A stretch of DNA of 64,000 nt from an uncultured Collinsella sp. (GTDB lineage: Bacteria; Actinomycetota; Coriobacteriia; Coriobacteriales; Coriobacteriaceae): NCBI GenBank assembly GCA_900540845.1, contig UQHS01000001.1:121913-185912 (forward strand), read 5' to 3'. Positions 25,068 through 33,750 of this stretch are shown here, one piece after another (position 1 is the stretch's first letter; each line of letters starts with the position of its first letter). The notes beneath the pieces are model-generated. The model saw nothing but the letters and a program-made list of their open reading frames with translations, had not been told where the DNA came from and made no database searches. The position numbers and the translations under genes were made by a program.

Positions 25068-25089
25068 TCTCGCCTTACGAGGAGAGACT

Positions 25090-26556
25090 ATGAAGATCTA
25101 CAACAGCGCCACCCACCAGAAGGAGGACTTCCGTCCCCTCGAGGAGGGCAAGGTCCGCATGTATGTGTGCGGCCCCACCGTCTACGACAACATCCACATC
25201 GGCAACGCCCGCACGTTCATCAGCTTCGACGTGATTCGCCGCTGGCTTATCGCGAGCGGCTACGAGGTCACTTTCGCCCAGAACCTCACCGACGTCGACG
25301 ACAAGATCATCAACCGCGCCAACGAGCAGGGTCGCACCGCCGAGGAGGTGGCGACCGAGTTCTCCGACAAGTTCATCGGTGTCATGCGTGCCGCCAACGT
25401 GCTCGACCCGGATGTGCGCCCCCGCGCCACCAAGGAGATCGGCGCCATGATCGGCATGATCAAGACGCTCATCGAGGGCGATCACGCCTACGCCGCGGAC
25501 AACGGCGACGTGTACTTCTCCGTGCGTAGCGATCCCTCCTACGGTGAGGTTTCCGGCCGCAACATCGACGACCTCATGGTGGGTGCGCGCATCGAGGAGA
25601 ACGAGGACAAGCGTGACCCGCTTGACTTTGCCCTGTGGAAGGCCGCCAAGCCCGGCGAGCCCAGCTGGAAGAGCCCGTGGGGCGAGGGCCGTCCCGGTTG
25701 GCATACCGAGTGTGCCGCCATGGTCCACCGTTACCTGGGCACCCCGATCGACATCCACGGCGGTGGCTCCGACCTCGCCTTCCCGCACCATGAGAATGAG
25801 TGCGCACAGGCCACCTGCGCCTGGCACGAGGGCTTTGCCAACACCTGGATGCACACGGGCATGCTGCTCGTGGATGGCGAGAAGATGAGCAAGAGCCTCG
25901 GCAACTTCTTTACCCTGGCCGAGGTGCTCGAGAAGCACTCCGCCGCGGCACTCCGCCTGCTCATGCTGCAGACCCACTACCGCAGCCCGCTCGACTTCTC
26001 CTGGGAGCGCCTCGAGGGCGCCGAGAATTCGCTCGCACGCATCGCCGGCACCTGCCGCAACCTCAAGTGGGCCGTCGACCATGTCGAGGGCGAGCCGAAT
26101 GCCGAGCTCACGAGCGCGCTGATCGCCGCCATGGAAAAGGCCGCCGCGGACTACACGGCCTGCATGGACGACGACTTCAACACCGCCGGCGCTGTGGCCG
26201 CGTACTTCCAGCTCGTGACCGAGGCCAACAAGTACCTCGAGCAGGCGGCTCCCGCCGTGGATGAGGATGCCGCCCGCACCTGCGCCGCCGTGATCTCCGG
26301 CGCGCTTGCGCAGCTGGGCATCGAGCTCCCCGTGATCGAGGAGCCGCTGCCCGCGGAGCTCGCCACCGTCGCCGTCGAGCTCGTGGGTTTTGAGGGCGAT
26401 GACGTGAACGCTGCGGCCGAGGCCATCCTCGCCGCGCGTGCCGAGGCCCGTGCCGCCAAGGATTGGGGTCGCGCCGACGCCATCCGCGACCGTCTGCGCG
26501 ATCTCGGCCTCGCCATCGAGGACACCGCCGCAGGCTCCCGCATCACCTCGAAGTAG
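25090..26556 (+). CDS. cysS: Cysteinyl-tRNA synthetase
   Basis: Protein of 488 residues. Class I synthetase: YVCGPTVYDNIHIGNAR (HIGH motif as HIGN, with the first zinc Cys) near residue 24, zinc ligands in WHTECAAM and the FPHHENECAQ region, KMSKSLGN near residue 263 and a C-terminal DALR-like helical domain (AKDWGRADAIRDRLRDLG). ATG 25090 follows CGAGGAGAG. Its frame is open far upstream but without coding character. A hairpin element lies in its leader. Confidence 0.96.
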   Translation: MKIYNSATHQKEDFRPLEEGKVRMYVCGPTVYDNIHIGNARTFISFDVIRRWLIASGYEVTFAQNLTDVDDKIINRANEQGRTAEEVATEFSDKFIGVMRAANVLDPDVRPRATKEIGAMIGMIKTLIEGDHAYAADNGDVYFSVRSDPSYGEVSGRNIDDLMVGARIEENEDKRDPLDFALWKAAKPGEPSWKSPWGEGRPGWHTECAAMVHRYLGTPIDIHGGGSDLAFPHHENECAQATCAWHEGFANTWMHTGMLLVDGEKMSKSLGNFFTLAEVLEKHSAAALRLLMLQTHYRSPLDFSWERLEGAENSLARIAGTCRNLKWAVDHVEGEPNAELTSALIAAMEKAAADYTACMDDDFNTAGAVAAYFQLVTEANKYLEQAAPAVDEDAARTCAAVISGALAQLGIELPVIEEPLPAELATVAVELVGFEGDDVNAAAEAILAARAEARAAKDWGRADAIRDRLRDLGLAIEDTAAGSRITSK

Positions 26557-26579
26557 GGGTGGGGACAACCCGAAACGCT

Positions 26580-26614
26580 GCGCCGCATCTGGATCGTCCA
26601 GGTGCGGCGCTTTT
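26580..26614 (+). terminator. Terminator after cysS
   Basis: GCGCCGCA..CTGG/CCAG..TGCGGCGC then TTTT, immediately followed by a palindromic repeat. Confidence 0.8.
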
Positions 26615-26699
26615 GTGCAATTTGGGGACAGGCACCAAATTGCACATCGGGTGCGTGGCAGCAAATATGTGCAATTTGGTGCCTGTCCCCAAATTGCAC
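26615..26699. repeat. GGGGACRGGYRC palindrome family, copy 2
   Basis: Perfect 33-bp arms (26615-26647, 26667-26699) around a 19-base loop; GTGCAATTTGGGGACAGGCA begins the left arm. A variant of the family with GGGGACAGGCACC in place of GGGGACGGGTGCA. Confidence 0.95.
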
Positions 26700-26728
26700 G
26701 TACCATAGAGCGCAGGTTGAACCGAGAG

Positions 26729-27712
26729 ATGGGAATGGTGATGGCGGAGAAGAAGACGCAAGGGCGCGGCGGCGCTTCCGGAAAGGCGAAGCGCGCGGGC
26801 GACGGTCGCCCTCGGGGGGCTGGTGGTGTCCAAGCTCGCGGGAAGCGCGGTATGCCCGATCGTCAGCAGGGCCGTCCAACGCGAGGGGGCGCCGCGACGC
26901 GGCATGACCGCGCCGCTTCGGATCCCGTGCTCCAGCGTCGCGACGTGCATGCCGCGGAGGGCAACTTCATCGAGGGGCGTCGTGCTGCGTTTGAGGCGCT
27001 GCGCACCGGTTTTCCCATCAAGCGCGCCCTGATCGCCCAGGGTGTGGAAAACGAGCCTGCCATCCGCGAGCTACTCGCAGGGCTCGGCGAGGCGGGCGTG
27101 AATGTGAAGAGCGTGGCCCGCGCGCAGCTCGACGCGATTTCCAGCCACGGCGCCCACCAGGGCATCGTTCTTGAGGTCGGCAAGTTCCCCTACGCGGACC
27201 TCGCCGACATCATCGCCGCCGCGCCGGCAGATGTGCCCGCCCTCGTGGTGGTGCTCGACCACGTCACTGACGCCGGCAATTTCGGCGCCATCGTGCGCTC
27301 GGCCGAGGTCGTGGGCGCCGCCGGCGTCGTGATCCCCAACAAGCGCGCCGCCGAGGTGACGGTCGCCACGTACAAGACCTCTGCGGGCGCGGTCATGCAC
27401 CTGCCCATCGCTCAGGTGCCAAATATCGCCCGCGCACTCGAGGATCTCAAGGCGGCCGGCTTTTGGGTGGGTGGCGCCACCGAGCACGCGACCGACGTCT
27501 GCTGGGATGCGCCCTTCGAGGGCCGCGTGGCGCTTGTCATGGGCTCGGAGGGCGATGGTATCTCGCGCCTGGTGCTCGACACCTGCGATTTCACCACCAA
27601 GCTACCGCAGCGCGGAGCCACGGAGAGCCTTAACGTCGCGCAGGCGGCTACGGCGCTGTGCTTCGAGTGGCTTCGGCGCAACCACGGCGTGCTGCCGACC
27701 GTGGGGGAGTAG
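26729..27712 (+). CDS. rlmB: 23S rRNA (guanosine-2'-O)-methyltransferase RlmB / TrmH-family SpoU methylase
   Basis: Protein of about 327 residues. A basic, low-complexity N-terminal tail of about 70 residues (Gly/Arg/Lys rich) precedes the substrate-binding domain (EGRRAAFEALRTGFPIKRAL) and the trefoil-knot SpoU domain: LDHVTDAGNFGAIVRSAE, LVMGSEGDGISRLV and ATESLNVAQAATALCFEW. It methylates a 2'-OH in rRNA (G2251-type) or tRNA. ATGs at 26729, 26735 and 26741 are all in frame; GAGAG favours the first two. It follows cysS, a common arrangement. Confidence 0.9.
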   Translation: MGMVMAEKKTQGRGGASGKAKRAGDGRPRGAGGVQARGKRGMPDRQQGRPTRGGAATRHDRAASDPVLQRRDVHAAEGNFIEGRRAAFEALRTGFPIKRALIAQGVENEPAIRELLAGLGEAGVNVKSVARAQLDAISSHGAHQGIVLEVGKFPYADLADIIAAAPADVPALVVVLDHVTDAGNFGAIVRSAEVVGAAGVVIPNKRAAEVTVATYKTSAGAVMHLPIAQVPNIARALEDLKAAGFWVGGATEHATDVCWDAPFEGRVALVMGSEGDGISRLVLDTCDFTTKLPQRGATESLNVAQAATALCFEWLRRNHGVLPTVGE

Positions 27713-27799
27713 GGAACGACGGGCCCATCGGTGGGCTATCGGCCCTGTCCCGCCGGCCCCGGGGGCGAATGACGCGCGGGGGAATGACAGGAGTAGGAC

Positions 27800-28492
27800 G
27801 TGACGAAGAAGAACCGACAGAAATCGAAGGCGAAGCGCTTTGGCGAGGGTTCGGCAAAGCCCATCGTCGATGCCAGCACCTACGGCGTGGGCAATGCGTT
27901 CGCGGGCCTATCCGCGACCTCGTCTGCGCCCATCCCTCCGCGAGGAGCGCGCTCCGGCAAAAAGGAGCTGCTCGTCGTGGACGGCTATAACGTGATTCAC
28001 GCGACCCCCAAGTACGAGCGGTTGATTTTCGACCGCGGCGACCACCCGTATTCCAGCGACGTGTACGAGCGCGCCCGCACGGCCCTCATCGGCGACGTCG
28101 CCGCTTTCGCGGGCCGTCAGTACGAAGCGGTCGTGGTGTTTGACGCCGCGGGCAACGTCTCGCCCGACCGCCCCAATCTTCCGCAGGGTGGCGTGCGCAT
28201 CGAGTTCTCGCCAACCGGCGTGACGGCCGACACGGTGATTCAGGAGCTGTGCACGCGAGCACGCGAGGAGGGCCGGGCGTGTTCGGTGTGCACGAGCGAC
28301 GCCATGATCCAGGCGACGGTCATGGGCCACGGCGTGACTCGCGTCTCGGCCCGCATGCTTGTTGAGGAGATCGAGGACATGAACCGCGATTTCCAGCGCG
28401 CCCGCGAGGAGAATATCGACATCAAGCTCACGCTGGGAAGCAGACTCAGCCCCGAGTCTCTGGCCAAACTCAAGTCCTTGCGCGGCAGGTAG
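27800..28492 (+). CDS. NYN-domain protein, YacP/Rae1-like
   Basis: Protein of 230 residues. After a basic N-terminus, residues about 55-220 form a PIN-like NYN domain: LLVVDGYNVIHA (first acidic cluster), VVVFDAAGN and CTSDAMIQATVMGHGVTRVSA with further acidic residues. B. subtilis YacP/Rae1 is a ribosome-associated endoribonuclease encoded after rlmB, the same order as here. GTG 27800 has AGGAGTAGGAC upstream. Nuclease function is inferred from the family and context. Confidence 0.87.
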   Translation: MTKKNRQKSKAKRFGEGSAKPIVDASTYGVGNAFAGLSATSSAPIPPRGARSGKKELLVVDGYNVIHATPKYERLIFDRGDHPYSSDVYERARTALIGDVAAFAGRQYEAVVVFDAAGNVSPDRPNLPQGGVRIEFSPTGVTADTVIQELCTRAREEGRACSVCTSDAMIQATVMGHGVTRVSARMLVEEIEDMNRDFQRAREENIDIKLTLGSRLSPESLAKLKSLRGR

Positions 28493-28538
28493 TCCTCAGG
28501 TATTCTAAACAGGCTTTGCGCGCAACGGCGCCCGAAGT

Positions 28539-28613
28539 GCCAGCGTGGCTCAACGGTAGAGCAACTGATTTGTAATCAGTGGGTTGCGGGTTCGATTCCT
28601 GTCGCTGGCTCCA
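28539..28613 (+). tRNA. tRNA-Thr (anticodon TGT)
   Basis: GCCAGCG/CGCTGGC acceptor, CTGAT/ATCAG anticodon stem with loop TTGTA.. (anticodon TGT), TTCGATT T-loop and encoded CCA. Confidence 0.95.
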
Positions 28614-28624
28614 TAGACGAAGCG

Positions 28625-28657
28625 AAGCCCGGCCCCCTCGCGGAGCCGGGCTTTTTT
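28625..28657 (+). terminator. Terminator after tRNA-Thr
   Basis: AAGCCCGGC..GCCGGGCTTTTTT hairpin 12 bases past the CCA end. Confidence 0.9.
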
Positions 28658-28658
28658 G

Positions 28659-28700
28659 CGACGGCGAGCAGGAATCGAACCCTGCCGCGACGGACGCATA
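28659..28700 (-). other. Inverted tRNA 3'-half-like remnant
   Basis: On the minus strand this reads GCAGGGTTCGATTCCTGC followed by TCGCCGTCGC, sharing the run GGGTTCGATTCCTG with the T-arm of the adjacent tRNA-Thr. No anticodon or D-arm is present, so it is a fragment. The rest of 28701-28839 shows nothing recognisable. Confidence 0.45.
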
Positions 28701-28839
28701 CTTCACTGACATAAAGTGCGTCCTCGGCATACGTGCGCAAACCTCCATCTACGCCTCTCACCACAGCTCGAACATATCTTAAATTATGGCATTTACCTGC
28801 AAATGGATACGCCCGGGTACGTGTATATAAAAGACTTTG

Positions 28840-28869
28840 TTGACACGCTTAGTCCCCACGTTCTATTAT
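28840..28869 (+). promoter_or_regulatory. Strong sigma-70-type promoter of the tRNA-tuf cluster
   Basis: TTGACA at 28840 and TATTAT at 28864, spacer 18, about 60 bases upstream of tRNA-Tyr. Confidence 0.75.
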
Positions 28870-28929
28870 TCCATTCGCTCAAGCACAGAGCACAGCAATG
28901 CAGCTCAGTGCAAGAGTTTGACAATGACT

Positions 28930-29013
28930 GGGGATGTGGCACAGCGGCAACTGCGGCGGACTGTAAATCCGCTCCCTCTGGGTTCATAGGTTCGAGTCCT
29001 ATCATCCCCACCA
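28930..29013 (+). tRNA. tRNA-Tyr (anticodon GTA)
   Basis: Class II tRNA with GGGGATG/CATCCCC acceptor, GCGGA/TCCGC anticodon stem with loop CTGTAAA (GTA), long variable arm CCC-TCT-GGG and encoded CCA. Confidence 0.95.
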
Positions 29014-29022
29014 GTCAGTCAG

Positions 29023-29098
29023 GCCTGTATAGCTCAGTCGGTAGAGCACTTCGTTGGTAACGAAGAGGTCACCAGTTCAAGTCTGGTTGCAGGCTCCA
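29023..29098 (+). tRNA. tRNA-Thr (anticodon GGT)
   Basis: GCCTGTA/TGCAGGC acceptor (one G-T pair), CTTCG/CGAAG anticodon stem with loop TTGGTAA (GGT), TTCAAGT T-loop and encoded CCA. Confidence 0.95.
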
Positions 29099-29101
29099 TT
29101 T

Positions 29102-29178
29102 GGCGGTGTAGCTCAGTTGGTCAGAGCGCACGGTTCATACCCGTGTTGTCACTGGTTCGAATCCAGTCACCGCTACCA
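29102..29178 (+). tRNA. tRNA with CAT anticodon, probably elongator tRNA-Met
   Basis: GGCGGTG/CACCGCT acceptor (terminal G-T pair), CACGG/CCGTG anticodon stem with loop TTCATAC, encoded CCA. It lacks the three consecutive G-C pairs of initiator tRNA; tRNA-Ile2 (lysidine-modified) cannot be excluded by eye. Confidence 0.9.
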
Positions 29179-29273
29179 GTAACTTAGGGCGGCTTCCAAG
29201 GAAACGAGGAGGCCGCTTGGGTTAGATAAGGAATTTGCCTCAAAAGGGGGCGACCTTTCAGAAGGAGGGCTTC

Positions 29274-30464
<1,191 letters not shown>

Positions 30465-30496
30465 CTTCGCTTCTCGCTGATCTAGGCGTACTAGTA

Positions 30497-30530
30497 GGAC
30501 CCGGCGCCGAACCTGGTGCCGGGTCCTTTT
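30497..30530 (+). terminator. Terminator after tuf
   Basis: GGACCCGGCGCC/GGTGCCGGGTCC stem then TTTT. Confidence 0.9.
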
Positions 30531-30680
30531 CATGCCCGCTGGGCATGCGCATCTGGTGACCTATGGCCCAACAGGTGCATTCGGTATTCTCGCGTCTGTG
30601 CTGCTTACGAGCAGAGCGTACGCAAATGCGAACGAGTTGTGTATCTCGTTTGCAGAATAGATACGGTTATACCGAACTCA

Positions 30681-30710
30681 TTGACAGCCGGCATATAGAG
30701 CTGGTATTGT
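30681..30710 (+). promoter_or_regulatory. Promoter of rpmG-tRNA-Trp-secE
   Basis: Consensus TTGACA at 30681 and TATTGT at 30705, spacer 18, about 45 bases upstream of the rpmG start. Confidence 0.7.
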
Positions 30711-30754
30711 TAACGACCGTGCTCGTAGAGGGCAGTACATGGAGGTTTAGATAC

Positions 30755-30904
30755 ATGCGCACTATGGTTACCCTGGCTTGCACCGAGTGCAAGCGTCGTA
30801 ATTACACGACCACCAAGAACAAGGCAAACATGCCTGATCGCATGGAGATCAAGAAGTATTGCCCGTGGTGCAAGAAGCATACGCTGCACAAGGAGACCCG
30901 CTAG
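30755..30904 (+). CDS. rpmG: 50S ribosomal protein L33
   Basis: Protein of 49 residues, typical size. Zinc-binding (C+) form: ACTECKRRNY and YCPWCKKHT supply four Cys ligands, so it does not belong to the zinc-independent type induced by zinc starvation. ATG 30755 follows GGAGG. The gene is followed by tRNA-Trp and secE, a conserved Gram-positive order. Confidence 0.96.
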   Translation: MRTMVTLACTECKRRNYTTTKNKANMPDRMEIKKYCPWCKKHTLHKETR

Positions 30905-30918
30905 TCTCTTTCGCATAC

Positions 30919-30994
<76 letters not shown>

Positions 30995-31003
30995 GTCTGT
31001 AAT

Positions 31004-31033
31004 CCGTAAGCCTCTTCGGAGGCTTACGGTTTC
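31004..31033 (+). terminator. Hairpin between tRNA-Trp and secE
   Basis: CCGTAAGCCTC, loop TTCG, GAGGCTTACGG, then TTTCT: a partial terminator before secE. Confidence 0.7.
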
Positions 31034-31069
31034 TAATGTATAGGCGCAAACGCGCGGAGGTAAGCCAGA

Positions 31070-31324
31070 ATGGCAAACAAGAAGAGCACCAAGCCCGCTA
31101 AGGCAAAGAAGTCAGACAAGAAGCCTGGCCTCATTGCTCGTGGCAAGGCATACATGGCCTCTGTCCGCTCTGAGATGAAGCGCGTTGTGTGGCCTTCCAA
31201 GAGCGAGCTCGTCAACTACACCGTGGCCGTCTGCGCCTCGCTGATCGTCGTTGGTGTTGTCATCGCTGTCCTCGATCTCGTTATTGGCGAGGGCCTCGTG
31301 CTCTTCGCAGGTCTGAGGGGGTAA
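31070..31324 (+). CDS. secE: Preprotein translocase subunit SecE
   Basis: Protein of 84 residues with a Lys-rich cytoplasmic head, the conserved amphipathic stretch VRSEMKRVVWPSKSELVNYT and a single C-terminal membrane helix (about residues 55-78). It clamps SecY in the translocon. It stops four bases before nusG, with which it is co-transcribed. Confidence 0.96.
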   Translation: MANKKSTKPAKAKKSDKKPGLIARGKAYMASVRSEMKRVVWPSKSELVNYTVAVCASLIVVGVVIAVLDLVIGEGLVLFAGLRG

Positions 31325-31328
31325 TTAG

Positions 31329-31868
31329 ATGTCCAAGCGTTGGTACGTCGTTCACACCTACTCCGGGTACGAGAATCGCGTTAAGTCCGATCTTGAGCAC
31401 CGCATCGAGACGATGGGCATGCAGGATCGCATCTTCGATATCCAAATCCCCACGGAGCGCGTCACCGAGCTCAAAGAGGGCGGCAAGCGCGACGAGAAGG
31501 ACGTCAAGATCTTCCCGGGCTACGTGTTGGTCCGCATGGAGATGGATGACGATGCCTGGACGTGCGTTCGCAACACCCCCGGTGTCACCGGTTTCCTTGG
31601 CGGCAGCGGCAAGCCCGCTCCGCTTTCTCGCGATGAGTACAACAAGATGATGCGCAAGGACGACAAGAGCGCAGCAGCTCCCAAGCGTGCCGTTGTCGAC
31701 ATCGAGGTTGGGTCTTCCGTTCGCGTCATCTCCGGCCCGCTGGCCGACTTCGATGGCAAGGTCTCCGAGGTCATGCCCGACGTCGCCAAGGTCAAGGTCG
31801 CTCTGATGATCTTCGGCCGCGAGACTCCCGTCGAGCTCAGCTTTGATCAGATTACGGTCATCGCTTAA
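31329..31868 (+). CDS. nusG: Transcription termination/antitermination factor NusG
   Basis: Protein of 179 residues. NGN domain (RWYVVHTYSGYENRVKSDLE; FPGYVLVRMEMDDDAWTCVRNTPGVTGFLG) and C-terminal KOW domain (VEVGSSVRVISGPLADFDG). It couples RNA polymerase to the ribosome, to Rho or to S10. ATG 31329 follows GAGGGGG of the secE 3' end. Confidence 0.97.
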   Translation: MSKRWYVVHTYSGYENRVKSDLEHRIETMGMQDRIFDIQIPTERVTELKEGGKRDEKDVKIFPGYVLVRMEMDDDAWTCVRNTPGVTGFLGGSGKPAPLSRDEYNKMMRKDDKSAAAPKRAVVDIEVGSSVRVISGPLADFDGKVSEVMPDVAKVKVALMIFGRETPVELSFDQITVIA

Positions 31869-31995
31869 AGCTCATTTCCGTTGTTTGTCCGCGCTTGAGC
31901 GCTTCGGTCCCGACTGCTCATCGGAGTCCGTGCTTCTAGCGAACGTGCGCTGACGATATATGATTCAGACACTTCACGTTCAAGGAAGGTGTGAC

Positions 31996-32424
31996 ATGGC
32001 AGAGAAGAAGATCGCCACCGTCATCAAGCTTCAGATTCCGGCCGGCAAGGCCAATCCTGCTCCTCCCGTGGGTCCCGCCCTCGGTGCTGCTCAGGTCAAC
32101 ATCATGCAGTTCTGCCAGGCATTCAACGCTGCCACGCAGGACAAGATGGGCGACATCATCCCGGTCGTCATCACCGTTTTCGAGGACCGCACCTTTGATT
32201 TCGTGTGCAAGACCCCTCCGGCGGCTCACCTCATCAAGAAGGAGCTCGGCCTCAAGGGTGGCTCCGCTGTTCCCCAGCGCGACAAGGTTGGCCAGCTCTC
32301 CGACGAGCAGCTCACCAAGATCGCCGAGATCAAGATGCCCGATCTCAACGCGAACGACTTGGACGCCGCCAAGAAGATCGTCGCCGGCACTGCCCGTTCC
32401 ATGGGCGTCACCATCGCCGAGTAA
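31996..32424 (+). CDS. rplK: 50S ribosomal protein L11
   Basis: Protein of 142 residues, standard length. Signatures: LQIPAGKANPAPPVGPALG, NIMQFCQAFNAAT and the C-terminal RNA-binding GTARSMGVTI. Forms the GTPase-associated centre with 23S rRNA. ATG 31996 follows AAGGAAGG. A separate promoter may lie in the 127-base gap after nusG. Confidence 0.98.
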   Translation: MAEKKIATVIKLQIPAGKANPAPPVGPALGAAQVNIMQFCQAFNAATQDKMGDIIPVVITVFEDRTFDFVCKTPPAAHLIKKELGLKGGSAVPQRDKVGQLSDEQLTKIAEIKMPDLNANDLDAAKKIVAGTARSMGVTIAE

Positions 32425-32519
32425 CTAACTCGTCGTTTCTTTGGTAATTCATGCACCATACGGGTGCGTGACTGATGTGGGAGGGGTATGACCCCGTCTG
32501 TACCACAGGAGGTAATAAC

Positions 32520-33230
32520 ATGGCTGTTAAGCATGGCAAGAAGTTCCGTGAGGCCGCCGCTAAGGTCGATCGCGCTTCCGTCTACACCCCGCTCGAGGCT
32601 GTCAAGCTCGTCAAGGAGATGGCTTGCGCCAACTTCGACGAGACCGTTGAGGCTCACTTCCGCCTTGGCATCGACACCCGCAAGGCCGACCAGAACATCC
32701 GTGGTTCCATTTCTCTGCCCCACGGTACTGGTAAGACCGTCCGCGTTGCCGTCTTTGCCGAGGGCGCTCAGGCTGAGCAGGCTGCTGAGGCCGGTGCCGA
32801 CGTCATCGGTTCCGACGAGCTCATCGCTCAGATCCAGAAGGGCGAGATCAACTTCGACGCCGCCATCGCTACCCCGATGATGATGGCCAAGGTTGGTCGC
32901 ATCGGTAAGATCCTCGGCCCTCGTGGCCTCATGCCTAACCCCAAGCTGGGCACCGTGACCATGGACGTCGCCAAGATGGTTGGCGAGCTCAAGGCCGGCC
33001 GCGTTGAGTATCGCGCCGACCGCTACGGCATCTGCCACGTTCCGCTGGGTCGCATCTCCTTCGACGATCAGAAGCTCGTCGAGAACTACGCTGCCCTCTA
33101 CACCGAGATCCTGCGCGTCAAGCCGGCTTCCGCCAAGGGCAAGTACGTCAAGAGCATCTCCGTGTCCTCCACCATGGGCCCTGGCGTGAAGGTCGACTCC
33201 GCCGTCCAGCGCAACTTTATGGAGGCCTAA
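32520..33230 (+). CDS. rplA: 50S ribosomal protein L1
   Basis: Protein of 236 residues. L1 stalk protein, often an autogenous translational repressor of the rplK-rplA messenger. Signatures: KHGKKFREAAAKVDR, GKILGPRGLMPNPKLGTVT and SVSSTMGPGVKVD. ATG 32520 follows AGGAGG. The 95-base gap after rplK contains a CACCATACGGGTGCGTG hairpin-like stretch that might carry the L1 binding site. Confidence 0.98.
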   Translation: MAVKHGKKFREAAAKVDRASVYTPLEAVKLVKEMACANFDETVEAHFRLGIDTRKADQNIRGSISLPHGTGKTVRVAVFAEGAQAEQAAEAGADVIGSDELIAQIQKGEINFDAAIATPMMMAKVGRIGKILGPRGLMPNPKLGTVTMDVAKMVGELKAGRVEYRADRYGICHVPLGRISFDDQKLVENYAALYTEILRVKPASAKGKYVKSISVSSTMGPGVKVDSAVQRNFMEA

Positions 33231-33262
33231 GCGATACGTTCGCACCCCATAGTTGACTCGGA

Positions 33263-33297
33263 AAACCCGGTTCGCTTGCGCGAGCCGGGTTTTTTTA
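33263..33297 (+). terminator. Terminator after rplA
   Basis: AACCCGGTTCGC, loop TTGC, GCGAGCCGGGTTTTTTT. Confidence 0.92.
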
Positions 33298-33342
33298 TTG
33301 ACGCGTTTTAGATAATAATTAGCTGACAAATTACATCGACAC

Positions 33343-33376
33343 ACATAGTACTATGTATTAAACTATGGGTACCATA
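33343..33376. promoter_or_regulatory. Candidate PadR operator
   Basis: Perfect 14-bp palindrome ACATAGTACTATGT (33343-33356), then an imperfect TATGGGTACCATA (33364-33376), just upstream of the padR start in an AT-rich island. PadR-family sites are typically ATGT..ACAT palindromes at their own promoters. Confidence 0.55.
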
Positions 33377-33399
33377 AGGACCTCAAGGAGGTGGCTAAT

Positions 33400-33750
33400 G
33401 TGGCAACGAGAGATGCAGTAAGCGATCTTATTCGAGGAAACATCGATGCGATCATTCTGTGTGCCTTGTCGGATAAAGATAGCTACGGCTATGAGATTCT
33501 CAAGGGCATTGCGCAGGCAAGCTGCGGAGAGTACGAGATGAAGGAGCCTTCGCTGTATACGAGTCTCAAGAGGCTCGAGGGACAGGGGTTCGTCGAGAGC
33601 TATTGGGGCAACGAGACGCAAGGGGCGCGCCGCAAGTACTACCGCATCACGAGGGCGGGTACACAGGAGCTATCCGAGGCAACATCGCGATGGGCGCGCG
33701 TTCGTCGCATTATCGATAGGCTGCTCAAGCAAGAAGGGAGCGCACGATGA
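33400..33750 (+). CDS. PadR-family transcriptional regulator
   Basis: Protein of 116 residues. Winged helix typical of PadR: LIRGNIDAIILCALSDKDSYGYEILKGI, then the wing region EPSLYTSLKRLEGQGFVESYW and RKYYRITRAGTQEL. GTG 33400 is chosen because AGGAGG (33386-33391) lies at the right distance; the GTG at 33391 overlaps it. The stop overlaps the next ATG by four bases (ATGA), so the pair is coupled. It probably represses its own operon in response to an envelope or drug signal (inference). Confidence 0.9.
   Translation: MATRDAVSDLIRGNIDAIILCALSDKDSYGYEILKGIAQASCGEYEMKEPSLYTSLKRLEGQGFVESYWGNETQGARRKYYRITRAGTQELSEATSRWARVRRIIDRLLKQEGSAR

Noticed and set aside
24757..25089. N-terminal extension of CysRS through the palindrome region
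   Set aside because: Not coding in character; overlaps inverted repeats and the hairpin element. The real start at 25090 has CGAGGAGAG.
24830..25089. T-box riboswitch upstream of cysS
   Set aside because: No T-box sequence (AGGGTGGNACCGCG type) and no classical antiterminator seen, although the leader is structured.
28539..29178. CRISPR-like repetition in the tRNA cluster region
   Set aside because: The repeated motifs are tRNA T-arms and encoded CCA ends; spacing and sequences match four separate tRNAs.
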